From: Brugia malayi
Taxonomy: Eukaryota > Nematoda > Chromadorea > Rhabditida > Onchocercidae
NCBI RefSeq assembly: GCF_000002995.4
Contig: NW_025062478.1
Coordinates: forward strand, 248,001 to 312,000
Reading direction: 5' to 3'
Length of the DNA stretch: 64,000 nucleotides
In this document: positions 39,138-52,641 of the stretch, in pieces
Layout of the letters: every line of letters starts with the position of its first letter
How positions within the stretch are numbered: the stretch's first letter is position 1
The notes under the pieces: model-generated
Seen by the model: only the letters and a program-made list of their open reading frames with translations
The model's database searches: none
What the model was told of the DNA's origin: nothing
Program-made: the position numbers and the translations under genes

Positions 39138-40267
39138 AAGAGTAAACATTTCGAGATTGTACAGATGTAAATAATATTGAAGAGTTTTTCTTCAAAACTG
39201 AATAAATTAATAAATTTTTAAAATTAAGATTTGTAAATAATCATCGTTGTCTCATTTTAGTACATTTTCAATATGATAACATAGAGGGAAAACAGTTTTG
39301 TTGGTAATAGTATGATAAAATATAATCTTAAGAGAGTTCTCTTAAATTTTTATGATTTATATTTAAATTGAATTTATTGAAATTGCATAAGATTATCAAA
39401 ATTAATCCAATCGAGTTTTGAAACATACTTCTCGATGAATGATGCCCTAAACGCTTAGCATTTTTCCTGAAAAGCCTTCGAGTGTTTCAAGTATCGCAAT
39501 CTTCAAAATTGAGAAGCTCTCTGTTAATCAGGCATGAAAACTTTGATGATTGAAAAAAAAATTTCAAGCTATTATTATTATTCATCAATTCTACATATCA
39601 AATGCAAAAATTAAAACAACAATTTTTTTTTGATGTTAAATTTGCAAATAAAAGATTTGCTTAAATTTTGGTTTAAAATCTTATATTTCGTATAATTTAA
39701 ATTAATTTTATTTATTCAATCTGCTGGTCAACTGAGCATCACTCATAGCTTTACCTATTAATTTTAACTGCGACTCTTCTGCACTCATTGAAATCCTTCA
39801 ACTCTCTCATAAATAAAATTATTAAAATTTAATAGTTAATCTAACCAATCAATCAGAAAGATGTCGTTTGGCTTATCTGAATTTTAGAAGAATGAAGATT
39901 GAAATTTAAATTCATTAATACCTAAGAGTTTGAATTAGTTAAAGTAACACAAAGGTTTGGTTTAAACGAGTTAACAAATACTTTAAGTATTATCATCCAA
40001 TCAATACTAAAAGTAGAATTAGAAGCGAAAATTGAAGCAATGAGACGCAATATGTAAACATTTCAAATGAAACTTAAAATGGTTCAAGAAATTTTGGAGT
40101 AATGAAAAAAAGAGATAAAATTGACAAATTAAATTATATATATATTTATTTATTTGTTTATTTAATTTAAATTAATTTCTTCAAATAAATTTAAATTATT
40201 TTCTTGAAATTTAAAATAACAATTGTACAAAATCAATTTTTTAATGGGAAAAGTTCTAAATTTCATT
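39138..40267. other. Intergenic between convergent genes
   Basis: AT-rich 3' flanks of the GPCR gene and of the membrane-protein gene on the other strand. No coding exon seen. Confidence 0.6.
39201..39206 (+). promoter_or_regulatory. Polyadenylation signal of the GPCR gene
   Basis: AATAAA lies 64 bases after the stop codon in an AT-rich 3' flank. It supports 39135-39137 as the true end of the gene. Confidence 0.55.
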
Positions 40268-42475
40268 TTAAAACTTTTTTCTCATCCGTTTCCTTTGTTG
40301 CTGTACGTTTAAAACTTGTCGATCCGGTGCTTTTTCCTGAACTTCTTCTATTGTCACTTCAGGAAGTGTTTTTTTCGTACTCTACAACAAAAATTTAACA
40401 AAATTTGATATTTAAAAACAAATTATGTTTACCACAAGTTAAATACTCTTACTTTTACTTCAAAGTATCTCTCAAAACTGAAAATGCGATTTGAATAAAT
40501 TTTCCTTACAATATTTTATATCTAAGAGAAATTAAAATTTATCGCATTCATAATAATTGCCCTTAACCTTTTAATACTTTAAAATAATTAATAAATGCAT
40601 TAGATATTTATGAATAATGAAATATTATTGCTTTCCGCATCTTACTAAAACAATATATTAATAATTAATAAGTTAACAACATTTTAATCAAAAACAAAAC
40701 AAAAAAGAAAAAAGGAAAAAACATTATAACAGAATACATTAAAAATAATAAAAGTTAAATCTAACTACTTTTTAACAACTTTTTAAAATTTTTCATACAA
40801 ATAGTACCATTAACTTTTTATGAAATAAACAATTGACATTACTGCTAACTTAGTTATAACTAACTTTACTTCAACTTTACTTTACAAGAAATGGAGCTCA
40901 CAGTGGAATGTGATTTAATAATGTTTGCTTCAGGAGACAATTCGTCAACATTTTCATTTGAAGTTTCTTCTTCCTTCGTACTATCTTTCTTTTGCCTTTG
41001 TGTCGGATTTGTCCTTCGAAGCGCTAAATAACAACAAGCGCCAATTGCCGCACAGATAGTAATACCAACAACTATTAATGATATTATTATTATCCATATA
41101 ATAATTCCAGATTTCTTGCTCTTCTCTCCATCTTAAAAGAAAGCGCCGAAAATTGAAAACAAACAAACAAATACAAATATATTTTAAAAGAAAAAGTGAT
41201 TTTTGAAAATTTTTTTTACTTATTTTTTATTAATATATAATAGACAAATTAATTGCAATTAATTAAGCTTTCATTCTTAAAATATTCTTTTCGCCATTAA
41301 TTAAAAAATGAAATTTACTTTTTGTGCAATCGAAAAAGAACCAAGTTACATATATTTTGATTGATTCTTGAATAACTGTCACGGAACAAAAATCTTGTAC
41401 CTGAAATTAATAATTCTCATTTTGGGTAACTAATTTAGAAATAGGCAAAAGCGATAATTAATAATTTTATTACTTGAAAATTTACTCTTTCGTTATAGAA
41501 AAAATTATTTCTAGAAGATTCAATAGTTTCACTCGTAAATACGTCACGTAAAGATAAGTAAGTAATTATAGTCCGACCATACATTTTTTTCCATTAAACA
41601 ACATCGGATAGAGTTATGAATAGTTATTTGAACAGTAACAGTTACATAAACTGAAAAAGTTCATCGTTTTTTGTCTTTACTTTGGTAATTTACGTAAGTG
41701 TTCTTGAAACGTACCACACGTAACATATATTCGAAATCTCTGGGATTTTTTATAACTTGAATTTTGAGATTTTCAGGTTTAATTATAGCTTTTTCAAAAG
41801 CATTGGTCAAAACTTTGTCACATTTGTCGTCCAAACTAACAATTGCTATGCAACTATTTTCGACGTCATAATACGCTTGCTTTGATATGCATTCATTTGA
41901 CTCGTAACGTGACAAATGCTGTAATTTCATTTTACCAAACTTCCAAATTGACGTAATTTTCGAGAAAGTCCAAACGTGACAGCTAAGTTCCCGAGAATTT
42001 GTCAGATCAAAGAAATTGTTCCTTATTTTTAGTAATCTGAATTCCAAATCTCATTCAATCATTGAAAGCTGCTTAATCTGCTTAAAATATTTTAGGCTTC
42101 ATCAAATTTCGAGACTATCCTCTCATTAGTATCGCAATTCTAAAATCATTTATGATAAAATATTTAATTTATAATTTTAATTTCTAAAAATATTCAATCA
42201 GCTCAACGACTTCAGTTTAACTCACATCGTCTATTGATTAGTTATTTTTGAGTACAAACTGCTAAAAAATCAAATTTAGAATAAGAATTAATGAAATGTT
42301 TGAATAGGCTAAAATTTTTCAATGAGTTTACAATTTATTCAAACAGTTAAATTTTATTTCAATTTTCAAAATTTGCTAAACTTTAAGCTGCTTAACTAAC
42401 TGTAATTCGTGCACGGAACTGTGCGTAAGTATTGACAGTGATCAAACAACCAACAATGCTAGAAAACAACCGCAT
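40268..42475 (-). CDS. Unrecognised single-pass membrane protein
   Basis: Exons 42036-41694, 41400-41319, 41131-40881 and 40381-40268 join in phase. A candidate first exon starts with ATG at 42475-42473 and reads MRLFSSIVGCLITVNTYA, a good cleavable signal, but its donor (near 42420-42409) is unresolved. The extracellular part (~140 residues) contains cysteines in SCHVW, NECIS, NSCIA and DKCDK, which suggests disulphides. A membrane span (SGIIIWIIIISLIVVGITIC) is followed by AAIGACCYLALRR and a charged, Ser/Thr/Glu-rich tail. The third listed exon can read through to a nearby stop (SCKVKLK) or splice at 40881 to the last exon, which ends in a basic cluster (QQQRKRMRKKF). No family was recognised. 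Its layout resembles the 11.6-13.9 kb membrane protein, but I see no sequence similarity. Confidence 0.65.
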
Positions 42476-43297
42476 GGAATAGTATGAAATACTGCAAGTG
42501 TCACCTCATTAGTGTCACAGCAATTTTATCATTCAGAAACATTAAAATAACACAATGAAGATAATACGCTATTAAATTTTATGTCAGTAAAACTGCAAAG
42601 AATTTTGAAGGTACTCAAATTTGTTTTTTGTTTATGAAATTCACCGCTTTGTTCAGAAATGTACGATGACTTCCGCTCTTTGCGCTAAAACGTGAATGTT
42701 TGAGCAATTATATATTAGCATTGTAATTTTAAAATATTAAATTAGACAAAACGTGAGGAAGAGCTAAATTTAGTTACACTATCAAATAGCATTAAAATTA
42801 ATGGTAAGCTTAAATTTGTGCTTAAACCGGAAGAAAAATGTTACAAAAATTCAGATAATTAAGTTTATAATAGATTGAAATAAAATAAAAAAGTTAAATT
42901 AAAAGATGAAATTTCATTAAATCATGATAACAATAGATAAACACTAATTTCATTTATCACTAATAATTATCACTTCATGAATTGCTTGTTTAAGTTGCAT
43001 TAACAACTAAAAATGCTGTCGAATTCTGCAACATTTTTTGGTAGAATAGAATTTTTTTTTTTTTGCTTATTAATTTGATTCAGTTATTCGTTATAAATTT
43101 CAAAGTCTTTTTATGAAAAGCTAATTGCAATGATTAATGAATGATAAGCTTTCACAGTGGCAATGACAATATGTGATAAGTTATCAGTTATCAGTGATAA
43201 GTTGTCAGTTGTGTGATAGCAATGAATTGATTATTGATATGCTACCAGTTTGTTTTAACTGATAAATTCATTTGTTTAATTTGTTTAAACATTAAAT
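42476..43297. other. Intergenic
   Basis: About 0.8 kb between two minus-strand genes, AT-rich. It presumably includes the promoter of the membrane-protein gene. Nothing else seen. Confidence 0.5.
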
Positions 43298-46122
43298 TCA
43301 TAGAATCTTCTCAAATGGAAGCATTTCTGTTGCCTGAAACAGATCGATAGAATATTGTTTCTATTTTCCTTCTTTTTTTTTTTAAATTTTTTTTAAAATT
43401 TTTTTCACACCTCAGAGAAATTCTTTATTATAACTTTAATTTGGTCGTTTTTTTCTTTATTTTGATGACTTCAACAATTTTTACATTTTTTAAAATTCTC
43501 ATTTTGCTCAAATACTTCAGAAAAAAGTTTTTCTGATCTAAAATTTTATAAAATAAATAAGAAAGAAACCACAGATAATTAAGTACGTTAAGCATTCACT
43601 TACGCACGTGTTTTTAGTCCAAAGAAGAGAAAAATTACCATACAATTTTTGTATGCGTGAAATATCACAATTAGTAAGTGTCGGTTTCACGTATTCTCCG
43701 TCATCATTAATTGTCTGATAGTGATAGAAAGGTGACATTATAGAATCTTTTTCCCAGGAATGTTCCAAACCCAAAATGTGACCAATTTCATGGATTGCTG
43801 TTGGTAGTAAATCTATGGTATCATATCTAAAATACCTAAATTTCATTTATTTTTTTCTTAATTTAATTTTTTTTCGAATTTTTTCTTTTTTTTTTTTAAA
43901 GATTCAAAAGAACATTCTCAATTTATTTAATCAGTTTTTCTCTTAAAACTGATAAGAAAACTAACCTGGAAAGTTCTGTGATTATCATTGCAGCCCATTT
44001 TTCATCTGCGTCAAAATGAATTAATCCATAAGGTGGCAGTAATGTATGTGCTAGTATTTTACCTGTAAAAAAAAAAGAAATCTGATTCAGTTCTTTCAAC
44101 AAATTTTGCTGGAATATTTTAAATATTTAATTCAATTTTTCTTTTCTATGCAAGCAATAAAAACTAATAAAATAATTTCTTTTTCTTTTTGAAACAGCTA
44201 TCCGAGAGAGTTGTCACCAAGAAAGCATTGATAAATAAGTATCGTTACCTTGCACAGGTATCATCATACCTTCATAATCACCAAATATTCATTTACAGTT
44301 AGCGCCAACTTATTCTCTTCTACTTATTATAGTAAAAATAATGTATTAAAAATTTTTATTGTATAATTTTGATCATTATCTAAGTATTATCATAATCACA
44401 AAAAATTGATATTGTCAATTCCTAAAACATAAATTCGAATAAAATTTTCTTTTTAATAAATAAGAATGTTTATTCTTATTCTGATCATTCCATAGCTATT
44501 TTACTGATAACAAAAAAAAGTGATAAGCCTGGTCCATCAAACGAATATCCATCTCCATGTTCACCGCTGACAAATGCAATTTTAATATTTCCATTTCTTT
44601 TTACTTCGATGAAATTTAATTGTGTCACCGTTGACCATTCTTCAAAAGCTGTCTTCATTACATTTCTGAATTTTTTTTTTTTTATTTTTAAATTGAATTG
44701 AAAGTTCTTAGTGAATAAATATATGTATGTGCAACTTCATTTAGAACTGTTTAATTTTAAGAACGAAAAAGAAAGTTTTATTGTATTTTTTATAGAGCAG
44801 CAATAATTATCACACCTTTAATTATCATACCTTATTGTTTTTCTCGACAAATGCTTAGGAATAGTTCCTATCGAATATGTCAAATTTTTGCTCTTCCATT
44901 TGTATGCTCTATTTGAATCTGAAATATTTTGATAAAATGAAGGAAAGTTCTTGAAATTTCGCAGAGAACTGTTCAATATCGATTAGAAAATAATCCAAAA
45001 GAATAAACTACACTGATCTTTGCTTAGCATTCAATTTTAATTTCTTTTTTTTTTTTTTCAATTTATTAAGTCCAAGGCTAAAAAATCTTTCTTTCAAGAA
45101 CTTTGAACTTTCCTTCTTAGCTTTCTTTATCAAATGATCGTAAGTTGACAGTAAGCTTATCAGCAAAATTCAAAATGCTAATCAATGCACATTCTATTTT
45201 ATTCATAAGCTACTGATTAGAATATCAGTGACTTCCGGCCTTCCGTAAATTAAACGGTGACAGAAATATTACGGACCATTTGAATATGACTCATTAACAA
45301 CCTGTCGTGCACACAATGTCTCTCCGATTTTATGCCGTTTCTGCTCATCGAATCCATCCGTCTTTATTAGATTTTTAAAATTTTGAAATAATCTAAAAAT
45401 GCTGTTCAAATATAATTAACACAAATTATATTTACTTTAAAGCTTTGTTGCATACATTGAAATATTATATCTAATGATGTGTATAAAGGAAGTGATAAAA
45501 GAGTGATAAAGGAAATTTACTGATAAGAGAAGTTTTAATTTTATGTTTCGTTAAAGATTTGTTAGAAATTAATTAAAGTTAAGTATAATTATTATTAAGG
45601 CTGATAATGATGTCAACAATATGTTATGAAAATTATATAATTCTTAATCTATTAAATTGTTAGTGATTAATTGTATCAAGATAAAAAATTATCAGTGATA
45701 ACATTTTTTGTTCAATTAAAAAAATTTCTTTTTTTAATATTTAAAACTTGCAAAAAGGAAAAAAAAAAAAACATTTACTTGTGAGTTTCATAAGTATGCT
45801 TTAATAATTGAGTATTAAATTGTTTTTTTAAAAAATTGTACTTTGCCAAATACACCTGTAAATTATTTGTAATTCATTGCATAGATAGAATAATAAACAA
45901 TTTTCCGTTTTAATTTTTTGAGTATAAATTTGATGCAAATAATTTCAATACAGCATGACAAAAAGGAGTTGAAAGATTCGAATTTCAAATTTAAACTATC
46001 GTTGAAATGAAATAGTAACAATAAAGATTTACAGGTGCAAAGTTTTTGACATTCTTCGATGATACAAACAGAACAAATACTGAAACGAAGATTGCATTGA
46101 TGGTCACACAATAACATAGCAT
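43298..46122 (-). CDS. Short matrixin zinc metalloproteinase, no hemopexin domain
   Basis: Eight exons, 46122-46033, 45855-45779, 45392-45277, 44918-44831, 44665-44529, 44062-43966, 43826-43604 and 43333-43298, give ~287 residues. A signal (INAIFVSVFVLFVSS) is followed by a propeptide (YLAKYNFLKKQF, FQNFKNLIKTDGF) and a catalytic domain with the zinc site HEIGHILGLEHS (H214, H218, H224, catalytic E215) and Met-turn SIMSPFY (M232). Matrixins are secreted proteases of matrix and cuticle proteins. Two oddities: the PRCGxPD cysteine switch is replaced by TLCARQVV (C83), and the intron after 44529 starts with GC instead of GT, although the joined FDGPG-K-ILAH is what the family requires. The chain ends soon after the catalytic domain; the 12-codon last exon is tentative. 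The exon pattern matches the longer paralogue at 57.5-62.2 kb. Confidence 0.86.
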
Positions 46123-48246
46123 ATGCGTTATGAATTAAAAACCTGAAATCCATTTCATACTGAAATATGACTGAACTATTATTAATATGTAATTACAGCA
46201 TGTTAAACCTGTATTCATCTCATATTTAACTTTTAGTAGAAAATGGGCGCAAATTTGCTTAATTGAAGAAACTTGCGCACTTGTACACAAAATTAGGATT
46301 TTCTATGCTATAATTTAGGTATATAATCTAATTTAATAAATAAATAATAAGTTTTTGTTACAACAAATTGTTTAGCAATTGTCTGCCAAAGAAAACTGAA
46401 GTATAGGACAAATAGGAATTGCTGATGCATAGGAAAGTTTTAAAATGAGAAAAACTATTTTTAAACGATTATCAGTTTACCAATTTTATGATCGATCACA
46501 ACAAGTACAAACTTTTATCTGCAAAATATTCAAGCATTTTAATAAAACTAAAATATCAAAAAATTGAATATATCATAAAGATAAATGTAAAAATTACATT
46601 TTTACAGCAAAATTTTGTATTGCACATTTTTATTTGTTAAAACATCACATAAAAGTTAAATATGTAATAGCATTTCAATTTTATAATATTTATTAGCATA
46701 CTTTAATTCCCTCCCAGACTTTACAGAAATCGAAGATCAGAAATGGATCGATAGAAAATAATAGTTTAATTAATGATTGCTCGGCTTAGAGTTATTCATA
46801 ATGACAATTATCATTAATTAATAAAGTTTGCTTGAACGATGATAAGACTCTTTGCGCTTTTATCACTCATCAGACTCTCTATACTTTATTCATTTCTCGG
46901 TTTATTTCAAAGCAAAACAAAAATTCCAATTTTCTAAAGCATAAACTAACGTCAGATGAAATTTGATACTAATATAAGACCTAGTTTTTACTTATCAGAC
47001 CTAGTTTTTACTGATCACTGAAGTTGTAACTTCAGTTGTGTTAGTAATTGTTATCACATATTCTTCAAACGATCAGATCATTTTATCAGTTTCATATCTT
47101 TTGCTTCATTTCAAAACTGATTTTTTGCATTAATTACTTCAGAAAAAAGACAAAAATCTTTCTGAGGGCAAAAAAAAAAGAAAAAACTAAAATCTTTGCA
47201 TCACTGAAAGAGTATTTGAGAGGTTTGTTGCGTTGATAAATTACAGAAATTATATTCAGTTCTTGAAACTTTAATATAGAATTTTTATTATCTTTTGTTA
47301 ACTTTTAATCTTTAATTTTAACTTATATGCATTATATTTCTATATTTGTTATCATAAATTTGATTTGTTCAATTTATAATGTGAAAATAATAATTTACTC
47401 TCTATGAATTACTTAGGTTTTAATTAAGAAATACATATACACTGCTGAAATCTTCTTTATAAGTTCTTTTCGAATTAAATTTTTTCCATGCTGAATTTGC
47501 TAAATGAGTACCAAAAGACACTTATAATTACTAGATTTGAGCGATTTTAGTATTCGAGTATCAAATTATTGTGGAAATGAATGCAAAATGTGACGCTTTT
47601 ATTTTGCAAGAAAACACAAAAACCCGTTCTCTATGAATACAAATTAAATTTCAAACAGTACAAATAGAAAGAATGTAGCATAATATGTACAAAAATATGC
47701 AACAAATTAACCCATACATTTGTCCAACTTTTTCAATTCTAAATTTTGATACACTCGATGTGACTTCTGTTGAAATTAGCTTTGTGCCAGAAATGATTAA
47801 TATTTCTAATGTTTTGTAATTGTGTGAGTCATACTAATTCAATGAAACATTCATCTTTGCAATCCTCAAAATGACCAGTTTCCAAATAAGTGCGCAAGCA
47901 AAATAATCAAAAGAAGAATTTTTCAAGTCTGTTTCACTACTTGCACACTTTTCGTTCTCGTTTCGTTTTCTGACAGATGAATATATATTTACGAATATAT
48001 ATATTAAAGTGTCGTGAAATCTGAAGTGCACCCCAAACCCGTTTTCAAAGAAAAAAAAAATGAAAAAAACTTTCATTTGTTGTTGATAGCACTGAAGTTT
48101 AACAGATCAAAATTTAGACTGCATATCTTTCTAATTCAATATACCACTAAAAAATTATTTGTCAAGATACAACTCCAAGATCGAAGAAACAAGGTGTTTA
48201 CTGAAGTTCAACAATATTTTATACAAATAAAAGCTGAATGAACTGC
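46123..48246. other. Intergenic, no gene seen
   Basis: AT-rich. A 20-bp direct duplication (AGACCTAGTTTTTACT) occurs at 46978-47013. An open frame at 48014-48241 on the plus strand runs into the 3' end of the capping enzyme and is probably spurious. Confidence 0.5.
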
Positions 48247-51200
48247 TTATGTCCTAGCAATTTTCTGTACAACATCATTAGCTGATTGTGGAGCAGGTCT
48301 CTTCTTTGTTTTTTCTATACATATTTTCTCGACGAATGCTATTAATGAGTTCTTATCAATCGGATGAATAATACTGTTATAAACAGCTTTTGCAGTTTTG
48401 CTTGAATTAGGCAAACTTTTATCTGTACGTTCACGCATAAATTCCCATTTACCATCCTGAAACAATGCAAATACACTGGAACTATTCATATTTTTATGCA
48501 CTTCTAAGTAACAAAAAATAAAACTGTTGGAAAACTTAAAATTTTTGTCAGCATAGACTCTCAACAATCTCATTATGCTAACGCCAGAAAACTTAAGATA
48601 TGGAACTTCTACCGAACATTGCGCTACACCAAGTGGTTGGATTAATAGCTGTATTATCTTCACTTTACTAACTTACATGTCAATAATTAAGTAAATCACA
48701 TGCTAGTCTACAGTAAATATAAAAATCTCCAACAAAAATAAAAGACTAACTTTAAAAGTACATTCAATAATTTTATTATCATATGGCAACAATTTCTTTG
48801 TAGCTTTCATTTGCGCCATTGGTTCTGACTGATTTTGTACGAAAAGAAAGCCAATATGCTCTGGCAATTCACCAGGTTTCGATATACGCCTTATCCTCAA
48901 TTGAAAATCAATTGAATTATGAGATGGAGGCTTCCATTTCAACAATGTATCACATCGTCCGCAACGATATGGCTGAAACGTAAACGGAATATATTAATTT
49001 CAGTGTAATAAGCTTATTAATAATAATTAAAAGTTAAAATTCTATAGTACCGATCTATAAAGCTAACTTAAAGTAATATGTAGTAATACAATATAAACTG
49101 AATTTTAATACAATGCATTGATTCCAGAGTAGAGAAAAAGATTTTTTCTAATTAGCAATGAAGGTCATTGCTCAAAATCCTGCAAAAAATTTCAACAATA
49201 AAAAAAATATTCTTAGATTCGAATAAATCGCATAAATTGAGAAATAATAATCAGAGAAAACAAGCAGCTTCTTTAACTACTTTAAAGGAAACACACACTT
49301 ATTTTTGAGACTTACTTCATTTACTGATTGAAAAATTAAGCCATCAATTTCATGTCCAACATTTCTCGTAAATTTCTCATCAAATAGTTTTGGAACTGCT
49401 TCCAATTCCCAAAAATCCTGCAAAAACAGTTCTAAGAATAAAAGAACTAAGCTGCTGCAAAAGCTACTCAATATCAAAACAATGAACATCCTTATCATAC
49501 CTTATTACGTATGCTTATCGGTTCATTTTCTCTCTTGATACGACCACTTCTCAACGCATCACGACGTGGTTGAATTAAATCTTCACGAATACATGACAAA
49601 CGTGTAGTGAAATCACATTCGCCCACATTTTGTCCCTAAAACTAAGTAATCATTCAGCATTGATACTTCAAACATTCTTAAATTCGCTTCCAGATTTATG
49701 ATGGAAACTTTGCCCTATGATACAAAACAGTAGCACAATGTATCAAATGAAAACCTCAAATTTAATAATGTCGTAGATGAGCAATCTTGGTACATCGATA
49801 ATATCACCAGATTCTCCTTTTACCTGTAGAAACGTAATGCCATTATGATCAAAACATTAGTTTATTTTGTTTACAGAAGATAATTTCGAACATTTAACGT
49901 GTGCTCCAACCTAAACCTCATAACCAGATGGGAAATCAGCTAAACTTCAGATTAGATGAAATCGATCAAACTCTGAAATTCCGAAAAATGCCACTTTTGC
50001 AATAATTCATTTATGTGAAAGCAAACTCCAAAACTGAACCTTTTCGATTATCATTTCACAATCTAGAAGAGTATTTTGAATATGACGAAATTCTTTTTTA
50101 TGCGGAAATGTTATACAGGATATTTTAAACACATTATTATTCCGATCAAATGCGTATATTGAATCATTATCGTCAATAAGCACCATATATCTAAATTAAC
50201 ATAACTATTAAAGGTAGAAATTGATGAAATAGTAAATCAAGCATTAAACCCCTCTCATTATAATTAATTTATCTTTCTTCTGTATCTATGCTTTTAGAAT
50301 CACAACACTGGGATAAACTTTAAAAGATACTTATTTACCTGATTCCATCTGCTTTCCAAGATACCATATACTTCCTCTCGGCCAAAAAACGTAAATTATC
50401 TCTTTCCATAGATACTGGTTGACTGCCAGGAAAACCATCTCTTTTATAGTTACACATATTCCGAATCTGAATATCCGGTTAAATGACAGACGGACAACAA
50501 TACAGGCCAGTAATGCAAATCAAAGCATTTTATGTTCACATCTTTTATTTGAACCCTAAGACTGAAAAATAATACGATAGTAGCAGAGAAACAGTTAAGC
50601 TCAACAAACCAAGCGAAACAATCAACTAAAATGGCTGGCATAAAGATTTAGAAGAGATTTATAAAAGCGGATATAACCTTATTTTGTAAAATGGTTCTCG
50701 TTATGGGATCTGATACGTATTTGACACTAGGTACTGCTCCATCCATAAATTTAGGTTCGTCTGGAAATAACTTATAATTCCAAAAATTTCAAAACAAGGA
50801 GATTCAAGTCAATAAATTTCGAAATGTTAATTTTTTGCTGATGGCTACTCCACCACAAGTATGAGCCATGGCAACAATGACTGGATAAAAAAAGAAATAA
50901 AACTTGGATTTTGACTTGTCACTTGAAAACACTGCACTCATTATTAAAAACAAGCTGAAAACATAGAAATCAAGCCGGCTAAAAATAAAAATTAAAACAA
51001 AAAACACACCAATAAGTTCATCAGTGTTACTTGAGATAGCTTGACCACTAACGACATCGTCAAGTGAAATCCTATCACCATCAACTGGGCCATTTTCCCA
51101 GGCAGGACGTGGTGGTGCCTAAAATTGACTTCATTTTTCTCGTCTAATTCTATGTTTATTACTCACTGAATGAATGTTCGGGAAAATACACAAACCAAAC

Positions 51201-52641
51201 TTGAATCACTCGAAAATCCAAAATGAATATCAAGTGAATTTTGCTTTTTCTATAAAAATAATTCTTCACGATCCATGATGCAGAAAAAAGTACTCTATGA
51301 ACTACTGAAGAAAAAAGATATAAAAAAAAAAAGTTAACATAAACGGCGAGATATGATCAAAGAAAAAAAAAAAAAACCTCAATTCTGTCATCTTCGTCAC
51401 CGTATCTCTGCATCAGCTCATCCAAATAAAACTGCTTGTAAATGCCATTTGGCCTCATTTGTGCAAACGAATAAATGGCAGCATCGATTGCCCAATCCAT
51501 AGCACTTGCAAGATATGCTGCTATCAAGAAGCCTGTCCTATTAAATCCGTGAGTGCAATGTACTGCCACTATGTCTTTTGGATTTGCCTGGAATTATACA
51601 TTAATAACAAGGAATCACATCTAAACAATCAATAAAGCTTTATTTCTTTCCATGTAAAATGTAAGAATGTCTCTCAGGATGACAATATTACTTATGTTTT
51701 CAAAGTATATATAGGATAGAGATATAATCTCACTCATCTATAATGGAATTTGGTATATCATAGCCGGCTGAAAATTTGTTTAAAACTGTAAGAAAGCAAA
51801 TAACTTAAGAAAGACAAAGGTGAAAAACACAGTGAAGCTGGATCATTAACCTGAAGAAATCCGCGTACTATCCGACAAAACTGCTCTGTTTCGGCAACAG
51901 TCGGTGCTTCGCCATGACCTTTCATTGGGATCTTTTTATAAATACAATTCCGTTTCTCGACCTAAATAGTAGAAATAAAAATGTAAATGAAAATTTATTC
52001 ATCTCCTAAAAGCTATAAAACATATTTCGAACAATAAGTTGGTTACAATAGAGCTAGAAATTATAGTAAAGAATAAAAGTTATAACATAAAACTACAAGA
52101 AATTATTTTAAAAAAAAATTAAAAAAAATTTCACCTCTTTTTTATTGTAATAACGATTGGTTTTTGTGAGATCAATCCATAACCCAATCCTCGCACCTGG
52201 TTCGGCACCTCGAAATTTGTATGCGAAGACATCTCGTGGATGAAACTGCAACTTCTTTTCAATCTGCTCATCATACAGTTTGCAAAGAGGAGTTTTGAAA
52301 GGCAAAAAATGTTTTGCAACAATCTGAAATGCTTATGAAATTTATTTATCCACACAGTTCCTCTTCAATATCCAGAAAGTTCGAATTGCATAATGGGTTC
52401 TGGAACGTTATTTCAATCCTCCAAATGTTATAAGTAATATAGTAATACACTACATGAAGACAATTTGAATTCTGCTATATCCAAAATGAATCACCGTAAA
52501 ATCAACATGGAATAAAGTGCAAAAAACGCATACCGAGCCTAGCGGTGGACAATAAAGCCAACGATCCGGAGGGCCAAGATGAGCTTTCTCGATGTCAAGC
52601 TTTCCACAGTCTGTGCTACTCAACTCTTCGTCACTTGCCAT
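48247..52641 (-). CDS. cel-1: Bifunctional mRNA-capping enzyme (RNA 5'-triphosphatase / guanylyltransferase)
   Basis: Thirteen exons, all in phase: 52641-52534, 52323-52135, 51961-51851, 51587-51378, 51118-51010, 50760-50678, 50466-50339, 50190-50040, 49823-49755, 49635-49501, 49417-49316, 48972-48751 and 48456-48247. They give 608 residues, close to metazoan capping enzymes. The N-terminal half is the phosphatase-fold triphosphatase ([21 protein letters not shown], active-site loop [10 protein letters not shown] at 146-155). The C-terminal half is the guanylyltransferase: nucleotidyl lysine K308 in WKADGIR, the [11 protein letters not shown] strand, LDCEMI, EIDGLIF (~454-460), KWKPP (~477) and a final [17 protein letters not shown] motif. 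It removes the gamma phosphate from nascent pre-mRNA and adds GMP in the nucleus, bound to RNA polymerase II. The linker (~207-245) is acidic and Pro-containing. The gene is complete with no broken motif. The symbol follows the C. elegans orthologue. Confidence 0.96.

Noticed and set aside
48014..48241. 75-codon plus-strand frame antisense to the 3' flank of the capping enzyme
   Set aside because: Low-complexity, Lys/Phe-rich composition and no supporting signals.
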